The notes: generated by a model from the sequence alone, not told the origin. Positions 1-9,375 are shown, counted from the first letter of the stretch. The stretch is DNA of 64,000 nucleotides from JACPYM01 sp031423495 (GCA_031423495.1 JANPFP010000264.1:1-64000); one strand, 5' to 3'. Translations and numbers: made by a program.

Positions 1-80
1 AAAAATAAATAATAAAAACCATTTTTTTTTTATTTTATTTGGTTTGGGTTTTTGGGGATTTTTAAAATTTTTTAAACGGG
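1..80. other. AT-rich low-complexity contig end
   Basis: The first 80 bases are almost only A and T homopolymer-like runs with a few G runs, unlike the GC-rich sequence that follows at once. No gene or site is recognisable. It looks like a low-quality contig terminus rather than biology. Confidence 0.6.
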
Positions 81-124
81 TTTGTGGGGCAGGTGGCCTG
101 GCGCCCCCACAACGCTGCCAATGT

Positions 125-3100
125 TTAGAAATTGTAACGCACCGAAAATTGCAATGAACGATTCGTGCCGGTGCCGATGTCTACTGACAGCGGAAAGCGG
201 CTTTGTCCGAAGAACGGATTGGCAGTCAGCGCCGGTACGCCCGCCGCGTTGTAAGTCACCGTTCCGAGAAAGCCATCGGGCTGGCCGTATTGCGGCGTGT
301 TGAAAAGGTTGAAGCCATCCATGCGGAATTCGATTTTCTGGCGTTCGGTGATGGCGAAACTCTTCGAGAGCGAGATGTCGAATTGCGCCAGACCGGGGCC
401 GCGCGCGGCATTGCGCGGCGCGTTGCCATACACCAAACGCGCGGGCAGGCCGAAGGCAGCGGGGTTGATGAAGCCGCGATCTCCGTCACGATTGCCGAGA
501 ACTTCTACGCCCGGCAACAGATTGGGGCGTTGAATGCTGATGCTGTTTTGATCGGGCAACAAACCGGCGGCGCGGCTGATGGTGACGTTGATCGCGCGTC
601 CCGTGCGCGCCGAGACGATGCCCGAAAATTGCCAGCCGCCCAGCACCGCCGCCGCTGCGCCATCGTTTAGATAACGCTGGCCGCGTCCGAACGGCAGTTC
701 CCAAACATAATTGGCCGTCATCGTGTGGCGTACGTCGAACTCAGTGTTGCCGCGTTCGCCGCGCAGATTTAATGAATTTTGCGGCTGTTCGCTTTCGCCC
801 GAACCGCCCGCGTCGCTGATGGCGTGCGACCACATATATTCAAAACCTAAATTGAAGCCGCGCGCTACGCGGCGATAAAGCGAAGTTTGCAACGCGTGAA
901 AGTTGCTGTTGCCACGATTTTCTTTGGCGTCGCCTTGCGTGAAGGTCGTCGTGCCTTGCGTCGTGACAGGCCGCGTATTGGTCGCCGGGTTGATGATATT
1001 GATCGCCAGCCGCGTGAACAGTTTATGTGAACTGCTGCCGACATAACGAATCTCGCCGTTGAACTTGAACGGCAATTCTTGTGCTAGGCCGAGCGACCAG
1101 TTGTTCGTATAAAAATCGCGGCGCGCGCGATCTAATGCGCGCGGCGCAAAGGCTTGTACGCGCACGTCACGCAAGAACGGCGTCACGGGAAAAACCAATG
1201 TCGGAGCCTGCGCGCGCGTGAGCGAGAAACGGTCGCGCGCATTGTCTATCGCGGCGTTGATGTCGTCGTTCTGGCCGGGGCCAAAAAACGTACCCGCGCC
1301 CGCGCGCACGGTCGTCTTGCTCGTCGCTGCCCATGCGATGCCGACGCGCGGCGCAAAATTGTTGCGATCTGGTTGGTACCAAGCCGCGCCCGGCGCACAG
1401 AAACCGCCGCAAGCCACATCGAATACGCGCCCGCGATCTTTCACTTCCTTGCCGACCGAATAGTATTCATAACGCAAGCCCAGATTGAGCGTCAGTTTAG
1501 GCGAGAGGCGAAAGTCGTCCTGCACGAACGGCAGGTAATACCAGCGGCGCTCGCCGAGCGTGCCTTGTTCGCCGAGAAAATCGAAACTGTCAGGGCGATT
1601 GGCGAGAAAATCAGCCGGGCTGCGAAAGCGTAAGTCGAGCGTTTCACCTTCGGCGACGTTGACGTGAATGCGGCGCGCTTCGCCGCCGAAACGCACGGTA
1701 TGTTTGCCGCGCACCCACGACGAGTTATTGAGCAGCGCGTAGGACGTGCCTTTTTCTTCCTGTGTGACGCTCGGACGCAGACGCGTGAAACCGTCAATGC
1801 GCGGGCCGTAAGCAACGGCGTTGTTGCCGTCCACGCGGTCGAGCGGCGAACGGTTCACGCCCAGCCGCGTCTCGTTGACGAAGCTCTGCGAAAGAATGGC
1901 CTGATATTGCAGCGCGTAATTGGCGGGCTTGAAATCGAAGGTGCGCGTGTTGAGCGAATCTTCGCGGTTATAAAGCGCGGCTTCGGCGACATCGAGATTC
2001 GCGCGAAAGAACATCGAATGGTTTTGATTGAGGCGATGATCGAAGCGGAAGTTGACGGAATCTTCATCCAACCGATTTTTGGTTTGCAGCCGCAGCGTGT
2101 CTACGTTGACGTTGCTCGTGCGCGTCGTGCCGAGCGGATAAATGTCCAGAATCGGTTTGAGGATGCTGGCGTTCGCACTCGCCAACACGCTTTGCCGAAA
2201 AGCCGCGCTCGGCACGTCGTTCGAGAAACTCACGCCGCGCCGTTGCCGCAAGCCTTCATACGAGCCGAAGAAAAACGTGCGGTCTTTGATTAAACGTCCG
2301 CCCAGACGGAAGCCGAATTGATTTAATTGAAACGGGTCTTGTTCGGCATCGGTGTCGTTCCACAAACGCGCGTCGAGCGCGCTGTTGCGCAGGAAGTGAA
2401 AGACGCTGCCGTGAAAGTCGTTCGAGCCGGTGCGCGAAACCAGATTGACTTGAGCGCCCGCGCCATTGCCCTGATCGGCTGAATAAGTTGCGGTGTTGAT
2501 ACGAAATTCCGAGATAGCTTCGGTGCTGACGACGAGGCGCAAATTTTCTTCCTGACGCGGGTCTTTGACGCCGGTCTGGTCTACGCCGTCGAGCGTGAAG
2601 TTGTTTTCATCGCGTCCGCGTCCGTTGAAACGCACGTTGTTCTGATTGCCCGAACCCACATTGACCGCGCCCGGAGCCAATGCCAGCAGGCTCGCCCAGT
2701 GGCGGCCATTGAGCGGCAGATTTTGCACCTGCTCGTTTTTGATGACTGCACCGACAGTGGCCGAAGTGCTGTCAATGGCGATGGATTCAGAATCCGTAAT
2801 GTTGATGACGCTGTCCACTGCGCCGACTTTCAAAGCAAGATCAAGCGTACGCTGATCGCCAGGGCCGAGAATGATGCGGTCTACGTTGGCGGTGGCAAAG
2901 CCTGATTGCGCAACCTTGAGGTTGTATTCGCCGACGGGCAGCGCCGTCAGCGTGAAATAACCATTGCCATTGGTAACGGCTTCGCGCGTCAGGCCAGTGC
3001 GCGGCGCGGCGAGCGTGACTTTGGCTCCGGCGACGAACGCGCCGTTGCTGTCTCTCACGGTTCCGCTGATGGTCGCGCGATCAACCTGAGCAGACGTCAA

Positions 3101-3178
3101 CGTGACACTGCCTGACAAGCAAACTAACAGTACAGCCCAAAACAAAGGACTATAATAAAAAATAGGATTCGGTTTCAT
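125..3178 (-). CDS. Oar-like TonB-dependent receptor with carboxypeptidase-regulatory N-terminus
   Basis: A 1017-residue outer-membrane receptor for energised uptake of an unknown ligand. Residues 1-30 are a signal peptide ending near SAQ. Residues 33-115 form a carboxypeptidase regulatory-like domain (ATISGTVRDSNGAFVAGAKV). A plug follows at about 140-260 (LPLNGRHWASLLALAPG, then VNLVSRTGSNDFHGS), then the barrel, ending in the aromatic C-terminus FSVRYNF that suits BAM-dependent insertion. The length is normal for acidobacterial Oar-type receptors. The gene stands alone on the minus strand. An 11-nt-periodic Pho-box-like array with a -10 candidate lies about 50-95 nt upstream, so a phosphorus-related ligand such as a phosphate ester is possible. 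The family assignment is firm; the ligand is unknown. Confidence 0.93.
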   Translation of the reverse strand: MKPNPIFYYSPLFWAVLLVCLSGSVTLTSAQVDRATISGTVRDSNGAFVAGAKVTLAAPRTGLTREAVTNGNGYFTLTALPVGEYNLKVAQSGFATANVDRIILGPGDQRTLDLALKVGAVDSVINITDSESIAIDSTSATVGAVIKNEQVQNLPLNGRHWASLLALAPGAVNVGSGNQNNVRFNGRGRDENNFTLDGVDQTGVKDPRQEENLRLVVSTEAISEFRINTATYSADQGNGAGAQVNLVSRTGSNDFHGSVFHFLRNSALDARLWNDTDAEQDPFQLNQFGFRLGGRLIKDRTFFFGSYEGLRQRRGVSFSNDVPSAAFRQSVLASANASILKPILDIYPLGTTRTSNVNVDTLRLQTKNRLDEDSVNFRFDHRLNQNHSMFFRANLDVAEAALYNREDSLNTRTFDFKPANYALQYQAILSQSFVNETRLGVNRSPLDRVDGNNAVAYGPRIDGFTRLRPSVTQEEKGTSYALLNNSSWVRGKHTVRFGGEARRIHVNVAEGETLDLRFRSPADFLANRPDSFDFLGEQGTLGERRWYYLPFVQDDFRLSPKLTLNLGLRYEYYSVGKEVKDRGRVFDVACGGFCAPGAAWYQPDRNNFAPRVGIAWAATSKTTVRAGAGTFFGPGQNDDINAAIDNARDRFSLTRAQAPTLVFPVTPFLRDVRVQAFAPRALDRARRDFYTNNWSLGLAQELPFKFNGEIRYVGSSSHKLFTRLAINIINPATNTRPVTTQGTTTFTQGDAKENRGNSNFHALQTSLYRRVARGFNLGFEYMWSHAISDAGGSGESEQPQNSLNLRGERGNTEFDVRHTMTANYVWELPFGRGQRYLNDGAAAAVLGGWQFSGIVSARTGRAINVTISRAAGLLPDQNSISIQRPNLLPGVEVLGNRDGDRGFINPAAFGLPARLVYGNAPRNAARGPGLAQFDISLSKSFAITERQKIEFRMDGFNLFNTPQYGQPDGFLGTVTYNAAGVPALTANPFFGQSRFPLSVDIGTGTNRSLQFSVRYNF

Positions 3179-3229
3179 GTGGTGGTCTCCAAAAACTGTG
3201 CGGGAATATGATGAGCGTAAACAAAAAGC

Positions 3230-3273
3230 AGTTTACTGATGTCGTATTAACTCAGCGTTAAGCGGAGGTGAAA
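3230..3273 (-). promoter_or_regulatory. Pho-box-like array and -10 for the TonB receptor
   Basis: Reading the minus strand, 8-mers TTTCACCT (3266-3273), CTTAACGC (3255-3262) and GTTAATAC (3244-3251) sit exactly 11 nt apart, as in the YTTAAYYW triplet of cyanobacterial Pho boxes. TAAACT (3230-3235) follows after exactly 8 nt as a possible -10. The receptor ATG is about 50 nt further on. Confidence 0.55.
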
Positions 3274-3451
3274 AGATTGCTAGGTTTCCCGGTTAGAATA
3301 TCCTGCTCCGATTCTTTATTGGCCATGCTATATAAATGATGTGGTGTTCGTGTTGCGCTCGTTCAGGGCGAATAGAACCATCCAGTCAATGCCGACGTAT
3401 GCAGTTGTGCCAAACCGATTCGTTACAGTGAAAGCGATTACAGTGAAAGCT

Positions 3452-4384
3452 ATGTCAAACAAACGTTATTTACCCGAAGCAGATTCCGGCTCGAATGTTT
3501 CAACCGCCCTCGGCATTAGCGAACACCACGTGGTGCGCGTAATGGCGGGCGAGGGCGAAGTCTTGCGCGCGCGGCTGGCCGATGCGCTCGAACAGTTGGG
3601 TTATCGCGTACTTGATGAAAATCCGCTGCGCGCCAAACACGGCGCACGCGGTGCAGGGGAGTATTATTTTTCGGCCAACGCGCTGGATTATCCGACCACG
3701 TTGGACATTGGCTTGAAACAGCAAGGCATGGGTTCGACGCGCGTGACGTTTGATTACGCGGTGGTGCATGGTCATTTTGGCAAAGGCGACCGCCAATCGC
3801 TGACGCGCGAAGCCGAAGCCATCATCGCGCTGGCGGCGCATCGCGCCGCGCAAACCAATTGCATTATCTGCGGCGCTGATTTCGTGGCCGATTCGCGGTT
3901 TTGCCGCAAGTGCGGCGCACCGACTACGACTGCGGCACCGGCTGAACTCGAAGTGATGCGGCTCACTGCGAATGGCCGCGCGGGGCATCAATGGACATCC
4001 ATCGGCGCGACGATTCTGGCGGTGGGCACAATTCTGCCGATGTTTATGTGGGTGATAGCCAACTTTGCCACCTTCACTAAAGGCGATAAAGTCAGTATAG
4101 GAATTGCGCTAATCAGCGCGATCTTTGGCTGGTGGGCCTTGCTGGCAGGCATCAGGCGAACGCACCTCACACTCAATCCGCGCAACGCCAAAGAAGAAGA
4201 CATTTCGGCGCTGCCACGCCGCCAAACGTTCTCTGCGCCCAACACGAATGATATAACCCTTGAACCTCTGCGCGCCGCGCAGCTTTCGATCACCGAAGGC
4301 ACGACCAGTTTGCTTCACGAAGTCGCCCGCCCTGAACGCGAACCAGTTCCGATTTATCGCACGGAAGAAAAGCCCGCTGACTAA
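3452..4384 (+). CDS. zinc-ribbon membrane protein of unknown function
   Basis: A 310-residue protein without a clear family. A zinc ribbon is formed by C137/C140 (CIICG) and C151/C154 (CRKCG). Two hydrophobic helices follow at about 190-215 and 222-242, so it is a membrane-anchored cytosolic protein. The N-terminal 130 residues resemble no domain I can name. The frame is open from 3341, but the upstream stretch is poor protein-like sequence, so I chose the ATG at 3452 (MSNKRYLPEADSG). Its end overlaps by 4 nt the stop codon of the convergent response regulator. No function can be inferred. Confidence 0.75.
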   Translation: MSNKRYLPEADSGSNVSTALGISEHHVVRVMAGEGEVLRARLADALEQLGYRVLDENPLRAKHGARGAGEYYFSANALDYPTTLDIGLKQQGMGSTRVTFDYAVVHGHFGKGDRQSLTREAEAIIALAAHRAAQTNCIICGADFVADSRFCRKCGAPTTTAAPAELEVMRLTANGRAGHQWTSIGATILAVGTILPMFMWVIANFATFTKGDKVSIGIALISAIFGWWALLAGIRRTHLTLNPRNAKEEDISALPRRQTFSAPNTNDITLEPLRAAQLSITEGTTSLLHEVARPEREPVPIYRTEEKPAD

Positions 4385-5049
4385 GCGAGCGTTTCATCGG
4401 CTTTCACAAAGCCTTCGCGCCAGGCGTAAACGGCGGCTTGCGTGCGGTCGTTGAGGTGCAACTTGCTGAGTATGTTGCCGACGTGTGATTTGACGGTCTT
4501 TTCGCTAATGAAAAGTTTTGCGCCGATGGCTGCGTTCGATAAGCCTTGCGCGATGAGGTGCAACACTTCGAGTTCGCGTTGGCTCAAGTCAGCGAAAGGA
4601 TTGGGCGGCGCATCGGGTTTCGGCGTTTGTAGGCTTTGCATCAATTGCATGGCGATGCGCGGATGCAGCACGGCTTCGCCTTGCGCAGCTTTGCGAATCG
4701 CGGCGAGCAATTCTTCTGAACTCACGTCTTTCAAAAGATAAGACAACGCGCCCGCTTTGATGGCGGGCAGCACGTGGCTGTCTTCGTGATACGAAGTCAG
4801 AATCACGACATGCGTACGCGGGCTGACCTGTTTGATTTGCCGCGTAGCCTCTACGCCATCCATCCCGGGCATCACCAAATCGAGCAACACGACATCGGGG
4901 ACGAGTTCGGCGCAGAGCTTGACGGCTTCTGCGCCCGAAGCTGCTTCGCCCACGATTTGTATGTCGGCGTGCGTTTCGAGATAAGCGCGCACTCCGCGCC
5001 GCACCATGGCGTGATCGTCTGCGAGAATGAGTGTGATAGGTTCAGTCAT
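4381..5049 (-). CDS. NarL/FixJ-family response regulator
   Basis: A 222-residue two-component response regulator. The receiver domain (about 4-125) shows the acidic pair D11/D12, phospho-acceptor D57 in VVLLDLVMPG and K107 in YLLKD. A LuxR-type helix-turn-helix lies at about 155-215 (LSQRELEVLHLIAQGLSNAAI, then EKTVKSHVGNILSKL). Its ATG overlaps the stop of the upstream histidine kinase by 4 nt, so the two are translationally coupled and are almost certainly cognate partners. The input signal and target genes are not evident. It is a typical full-length member. Confidence 0.96.
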   Translation of the reverse strand: MTEPITLILADDHAMVRRGVRAYLETHADIQIVGEAASGAEAVKLCAELVPDVVLLDLVMPGMDGVEATRQIKQVSPRTHVVILTSYHEDSHVLPAIKAGALSYLLKDVSSEELLAAIRKAAQGEAVLHPRIAMQLMQSLQTPKPDAPPNPFADLSQRELEVLHLIAQGLSNAAIGAKLFISEKTVKSHVGNILSKLHLNDRTQAAVYAWREGFVKADETLA

Positions 5050-6593
5050 TGCCTGTTAAACCGCACGATGATGCGCGTGCCTTGTTGCGGTTGGGTCTTG
5101 AGCGTGAAGGCACCGCCGGGCAATGACTCAGCGCGTTCGCGCATGCTGGGCAAACCTAACCCGCCGTTCGTTTCAGCTTTCTCAAAACCTTTGCCGTTGT
5201 CGGCGATAGTCAGTTGCGCTGTGTCGTCAGATGAATGATCAAAATGCAATTCGGCCTGTGTCGCCGCACTATGACGCGCGATGTTGGCGAAGGCTTCTTG
5301 CGTGATGCGCAAGAGCGTACGTTCAATCATCGGCGCGTAGCGATGCCCATTCCCGTTAAGTTGTAACGCGACGGGAATGTTGGTTTGCCGCGTCCAGTCA
5401 GCAGCCAGCGCACTCAGGCTGTTGGTCAAGGCGGGTTGCTGTTTATGCGCAGGAATCAATTCTTGAATGACGGCGGTCAATTCGTCTTGCATCTGTTTCG
5501 CCAGCGTTTCGCTTTCGCTCAAGTATTTTTGCGCGGCAGCCGGATTCGTCGAGAGCAAACGTTGCGCAGCACTGATTTGCATCGCGCAGGCAAACAGTTG
5601 CTGTTTGACCGTATCGTGCAATTCGAGCGCCAACCGGTTGCGCTCTTCCATCGCGGCGAGTTGCTGTTGCAGCGCCATTTGTTTCTGCAACTCCGCCGCC
5701 ATTTGATTGAGGCGTTCGCCCAGCACGCCGAGTTCGTCGTTGGGTTTTTCGGGTGCGCGTTCGTTGAAATCGCCCTGCCCCCATTGCCCAGCGGCGTGCG
5801 CCAGACGATTGAGCCGATGGGTCAGATTGCGCGCGGTGATAAAGCCAAACGCTAGGCCTAAAACCATAATAATTATCGTGATCACAGAAAGCTGGCTGAA
5901 TAACTCACCAATAATTCCACTCACCAAATCCCAGTCGAGTGCGGCATTACCTTCAGCCCAAAACACACCGAGCAATTGCTGGTTGTTCTCGTCAATCACC
6001 GGGACGGCGACCATGACGGATTCTTTAACGTCTTTCATTACCAATTGGCGAGCATCGGTGACGCCGCTATTCGCCGCGCGCAAGCGTTCGGCGGCGACTG
6101 GATTTTGCGCGGTAATGTTTGTGCCCACCGTCAACGCTTTGCTGCCAAACGTAGCCAGCACATTGCCAGAGGCATCAGTTAGAAAAAGGGCACTGATGCG
6201 TTCATCCAGAAAGGTTCGATCTTCCGGCGTCTCGCCTTGAAAGAGATGGCTAAATTTGAATTCGCAACCCGTCCAACCGCAGTCAAGATCGCCAGTGAAA
6301 CGAAATTGTTTAAGCAACAACGGCAAGGTATTGCCTTGCGCTTCGTGCGCTCTGAGATGCGGCACAAATTGCGGCGCAGCCTTCATCATCGTTGCGGCAA
6401 ATTGAGGCGGGAAGTCAGGCTGGCGAAAGCTATGAATCATCGTAGCCATTACGAATAGATAGGTGCCGACTTGCAAGAGCGTTATCAACACAATGGTCAC
6501 TAGCAAATAACTGCGCGTGAGCTTCCATTGCAGCCGGTGAAAAAAGAAAGGCCGCCGCACATCGTCCTTCCATTGTTGATAAGCATGCAACAT
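5046..6593 (-). CDS. NarL/LiaS-type sensor histidine kinase
   Basis: A 515-residue membrane sensor kinase. TM1 is at about 28-50, a periplasmic sensor region at about 51-230, TM2 at 232-252 and HAMP at 253-306. A HisKA_3 dimerisation domain carries the phospho-accepting H326 in LALELHDTVKQQLF. The ATPase domain has an N box (ITQEAFANIARHS), a G1 box (IADNGKGF) and a G2-like GGLGLPSMRERAES. The extracellular part resembles a single Cache-like sensor, but I cannot name it firmly. It is the first gene of a two-gene operon with the regulator downstream, overlapping by ATGA. The stimulus is unknown. Confidence 0.95.
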   Translation of the reverse strand: MLHAYQQWKDDVRRPFFFHRLQWKLTRSYLLVTIVLITLLQVGTYLFVMATMIHSFRQPDFPPQFAATMMKAAPQFVPHLRAHEAQGNTLPLLLKQFRFTGDLDCGWTGCEFKFSHLFQGETPEDRTFLDERISALFLTDASGNVLATFGSKALTVGTNITAQNPVAAERLRAANSGVTDARQLVMKDVKESVMVAVPVIDENNQQLLGVFWAEGNAALDWDLVSGIIGELFSQLSVITIIIMVLGLAFGFITARNLTHRLNRLAHAAGQWGQGDFNERAPEKPNDELGVLGERLNQMAAELQKQMALQQQLAAMEERNRLALELHDTVKQQLFACAMQISAAQRLLSTNPAAAQKYLSESETLAKQMQDELTAVIQELIPAHKQQPALTNSLSALAADWTRQTNIPVALQLNGNGHRYAPMIERTLLRITQEAFANIARHSAATQAELHFDHSSDDTAQLTIADNGKGFEKAETNGGLGLPSMRERAESLPGGAFTLKTQPQQGTRIIVRFNRQ

Positions 6594-6769
6594 AGCTCGG
6601 TCATCTTACCGGTTCAGGCGCGTTTTCCCCTACCGCCGCAAGACTGAATTTCACTCCGACTTAAGTCTGATTTCGCGTCACCCAAAAATCCTGCCAATGT
6701 CGCAGCCAATTTCCTGCCTGCGCCCGATGTGGCGCAATCGCGTTGTCACTATCCTCACCTCCATCAACC

Positions 6770-6794
6770 CCACTGACAGACCCCCTGTCAGTGG
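6770..6794 (+). promoter_or_regulatory. perfect 10-bp hairpin in the leader of the barrel gene
   Basis: CCACTGACAG (6770-6779) and CTGTCAGTGG (6785-6794) form a perfect stem with a 5-nt loop. It ends about 17 nt before the GGAGGAG ribosome-binding site of the gene starting at 6824. It has no T tract, so it is more likely an operator or leader structure than a terminator. Confidence 0.45.
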
Positions 6795-6823
6795 TGGGAA
6801 TCAAGTTGGAGGAGAAGAAACAA

Positions 6824-7528
6824 ATGACAATCAAATTTTATGTATTGGTACTTACCTGCCTATTGGCATTAGCCATCACTGGCGAAGCTCAAACGCCTGC
6901 GCCTTCCCCCGCGCCTGCCAAAAAAGCCAGCGTTCCCGCTGAACTCAAGCAGATGGATTTTTTTATTGGCTTTTCGTGGCGACGGGCGGCGCTCAATGTG
7001 AATAACAAGGCGGCGATTTTGAATACGGCAGCTTTGAGCAATCAGCTCAACAACACCGAAGACTTCGGCAAAGGTTTCAGCGCCGCCGGAACCTATAACT
7101 TTAGCGACTATCTCGGCGCAAAAATGGATCTGTCGTTCAATGCGAATACGCGCAACCTGTTCGTCGGCGGCAACAATACGAAAGTGTTGTTGAAAGAGCG
7201 GCTCACGACCGTCCTCGGTGGCGTCGAAGCAAAAGACAACACCAAAAACAAAGGCTTGCGCCCCTTTGCTCACGCGCTGGCAGGCATCGCGCTGGCGCGT
7301 ACACGTACGCCCAAAGCCGCTTGTGGCGCGGCCTTTGGCGCTAATGCCGCATGCCCTGACCGGCTCAACGATACCAACTTCGGCTTGGCAGCAGCCTTTG
7401 GCGCTGGCCTCGATGTGAAACTCAGTCGTGGTTTCGCGTTGCGGCTGGTGCAAGTTGATTACATCCCCCTGCGCATCAATGGCCGCACCAATCACGGCGT
7501 ACGTTTCAGCGCCGGACTGGTGTTTTAA
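6824..7528 (+). CDS. secreted outer-membrane beta-barrel protein
   Basis: A 234-residue protein. The signal peptide is about residues 1-23 (hydrophobic core VLVLTCLLALAITG, cut near GEAQ), followed by a proline/alanine linker and alternating-hydrophobic strands that end in a final aromatic strand (FSAGLVF), as expected for a small 8-stranded OmpA/OmpX-like barrel. The start at 6824 is set by a strong GGAGGAG site; the frame is open upstream to 6743 without coding character. Two cysteines at about 165-180 may form a disulfide loop. It lies first in a three-gene plus-strand group with a DUF2141 protein and a serine hydrolase. The role is probably structural or porin-like, but unproven. Confidence 0.8.
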   Translation: MTIKFYVLVLTCLLALAITGEAQTPAPSPAPAKKASVPAELKQMDFFIGFSWRRAALNVNNKAAILNTAALSNQLNNTEDFGKGFSAAGTYNFSDYLGAKMDLSFNANTRNLFVGGNNTKVLLKERLTTVLGGVEAKDNTKNKGLRPFAHALAGIALARTRTPKAACGAAFGANAACPDRLNDTNFGLAAAFGAGLDVKLSRGFALRLVQVDYIPLRINGRTNHGVRFSAGLVF

Positions 7529-7553
7529 CGTCCCCGTCACGAAAGGAGAAATC

Positions 7554-8060
7554 ATGCACAAATTCGCTTTTTATACGCTTTGGCAAGCTGGTTGGAAGTT
7601 ACTGGCATCAGCCGCTTTGAGTTGTCTGTTTTGCTGGCATTGGACGTCGGTTGCCGCGCAAACCCCAACGCCCAGCAACGACGGAGCGTTAAGCCCCGGC
7701 ACGATCATCATCAAGGTGACGGGTTTCAAAAACGACAAGGGCGAATTGCGCGCCGTGTTGTATGACAACCAACAGGCTTTCGACCAAGACCACCGCCTCA
7801 AACAATCCACGGCGATCGTCAGCAACCGCACGGCGACGGCCTTATTGCACGACGTAAAACCCGGCGCTTATGGCATCGCCGTCTTTCACGACGTGAACAA
7901 AAACGGCGAACTCGATGAAAACTGGCTGGGCATACCGAAAGAAAATTACGGCCTCTCGCGCAACGTGAAGGCTTCGATGGCACACATCCCGACCTTCGAC
8001 GAATTCAAAATTGATTACACCGGCGCAGTTACGACGGTCGAAATCAAGTTACAGAAATAA
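7554..8060 (+). CDS. DUF2141 domain secreted protein
   Basis: A 168-residue exported protein. The N-terminal signal peptide (about 1-32, ending near VAAQ) is followed by a DUF2141 domain at about 50-165, recognised by GFKNDKGELRAVLYD, by VKPGAYGIAVFHDVNKNGEL and by the tail pattern WLGIPKENYGLS. DUF2141 proteins are small beta-sandwich proteins of unknown function in Gram-negative envelopes. The start at 7554 has an AAAGGAG site 5 nt before it, and lies 25 nt after the barrel gene, so co-expression is likely. Confidence 0.88.
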   Translation: MHKFAFYTLWQAGWKLLASAALSCLFCWHWTSVAAQTPTPSNDGALSPGTIIIKVTGFKNDKGELRAVLYDNQQAFDQDHRLKQSTAIVSNRTATALLHDVKPGAYGIAVFHDVNKNGELDENWLGIPKENYGLSRNVKASMAHIPTFDEFKIDYTGAVTTVEIKLQK

Positions 8061-8082
8061 CCAATCAAGTAGGAGAACCAAA

Positions 8083-9288
8083 ATGAAAAAAACTATTTAC
8101 CATTCACTGCACGCGGCCCTCGTGGGCGCACTGTTAATCGCTGCCAGCCTCACGCTTGCGGCGCAAACCAAACCGGACATTTCGACGCCTGAAGCGTTCC
8201 TGCAATACCTGCGGGCGAATCGCCAAAACGTAGCGCTCGCCAGTTTTTCGCTGCGCGCCAATGGCTCGATTGATTTCAGCGAGCCGTTCATTGCCCACAA
8301 CGCAGAAGTCAAAATGCCGCTCCAATCGCTCGGCAAAGTGATTCAACTCGCCACCTACGCCAAAGCGATTTCCAAAAGTGAAATCAGCCCCGCGCGTTTG
8401 GTGAAAGTCAGCGAGTGGGAAAACTATTATTTGCCCGGCACTGATGGCGGAGCACACGACGCATCGCTTGAGTCTTTTTCTATTCCCCGCGACGAATTCG
8501 GCTTTGCCACCAACCCCGACGCGATGGTGACGGTCGAACAGTTGGTGCGCGCCATGATTCGTTATAGCGACAACGCCGCGCGCGATTGGTTTGTAGCGAA
8601 TCTCAAACCGCAAACCGTCAGAGAAGTCCTGTGCGAAGGTAATCTCACCGGGCAGGATTTTCCGCTTTACTTTCTCGGTAACGACCTCGCTTATGAAAAT
8701 CACGAGACTGGGTTGAGCAATGAACGCAACCTGCGTTACCTGAAAAGCCTGTCGAATCAGCGATACCGTTTGCTGGTCAATCGCCTGACGGCCAAATTTC
8801 AAAACCCGACGTGGCGACGCGCCGAATTTGAATGGCGGCTGGCGAATGCTGAAAAACTCGGCAACGCCGACATCCTGCGCGAAGGTGAACTCGTGCTTTC
8901 AGACAAAGGCACGGTGCGCGATTACGCTTTGCTGATGGCCGGCGTAATCACCGGCACGTTCATTTCCGCCGAGGTATCCGCCACCATGCGCAACTTTCTT
9001 GAACAAACAATGGCGTTCGAGTTGTTTGGCGAAGCCGATCTTTTCGCGGTGGCTGGTGAAAAAACGGGCGGCAGCAGCGGCGGCTATCTTACCAACGCGA
9101 GTTATACGATTGCCAAGGCGGGCGATTACGCAGGCAAACGCCGCATCACTGTGCTGTTTCAGCGACTGATCCCCACCGATATTCTGACAGAACAATTTAC
9201 GACGCTGATTCCTTTCCGATTCCAATCAAAGCTCGCGCGTGAACGCATGTTTGCCCTGCAAGTGCGCCGCGCATTTCCCTTGCACTAA
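8083..9288 (+). CDS. class A beta-lactamase-fold serine hydrolase
   Basis: A 401-residue exported protein with a signal peptide at about 1-27 (cut near LAAQ). It carries the three motifs of the class A beta-lactamase/transpeptidase fold: S82-L-G-K85 (nucleophile and general base), S162-D-N164 and K327-T-G329. It is longer than true class A beta-lactamases (about 290 residues), with an insertion between SDN and KTG, and I see no clear omega-loop ExxLN, so antibiotic hydrolysis is doubtful. A peptidoglycan-related or esterase activity is as likely. The start at 8083 follows TAGGAGAACCAAA. It is last in the three-gene group. Confidence 0.82.
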   Translation: MKKTIYHSLHAALVGALLIAASLTLAAQTKPDISTPEAFLQYLRANRQNVALASFSLRANGSIDFSEPFIAHNAEVKMPLQSLGKVIQLATYAKAISKSEISPARLVKVSEWENYYLPGTDGGAHDASLESFSIPRDEFGFATNPDAMVTVEQLVRAMIRYSDNAARDWFVANLKPQTVREVLCEGNLTGQDFPLYFLGNDLAYENHETGLSNERNLRYLKSLSNQRYRLLVNRLTAKFQNPTWRRAEFEWRLANAEKLGNADILREGELVLSDKGTVRDYALLMAGVITGTFISAEVSATMRNFLEQTMAFELFGEADLFAVAGEKTGGSSGGYLTNASYTIAKAGDYAGKRRITVLFQRLIPTDILTEQFTTLIPFRFQSKLARERMFALQVRRAFPLH

Positions 9289-9325
9289 ACCCGCTAACGG
9301 CTTGCGCTCAATTTTGCACAAGGTT

Positions 9326-9355
9326 TTTTAGCTGGGCATAACATTCATTTAAGGC
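9326..9355 (+). promoter_or_regulatory. Pho-box-like array upstream of pstS
   Basis: 8-mers TTTTAGCT (9326-9333), CATAACAT (9337-9344) and TTTAAGGC (9348-9355) are spaced exactly 11 nt apart on the strand of pstS, 20 nt before its first ATG. The last two fit the TAA core well and the first is degenerate. No convincing -10 follows at the 8-nt spacing. Confidence 0.55.
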
Positions 9356-9375
9356 ATCTGTGCGAGAGTGTTGTT

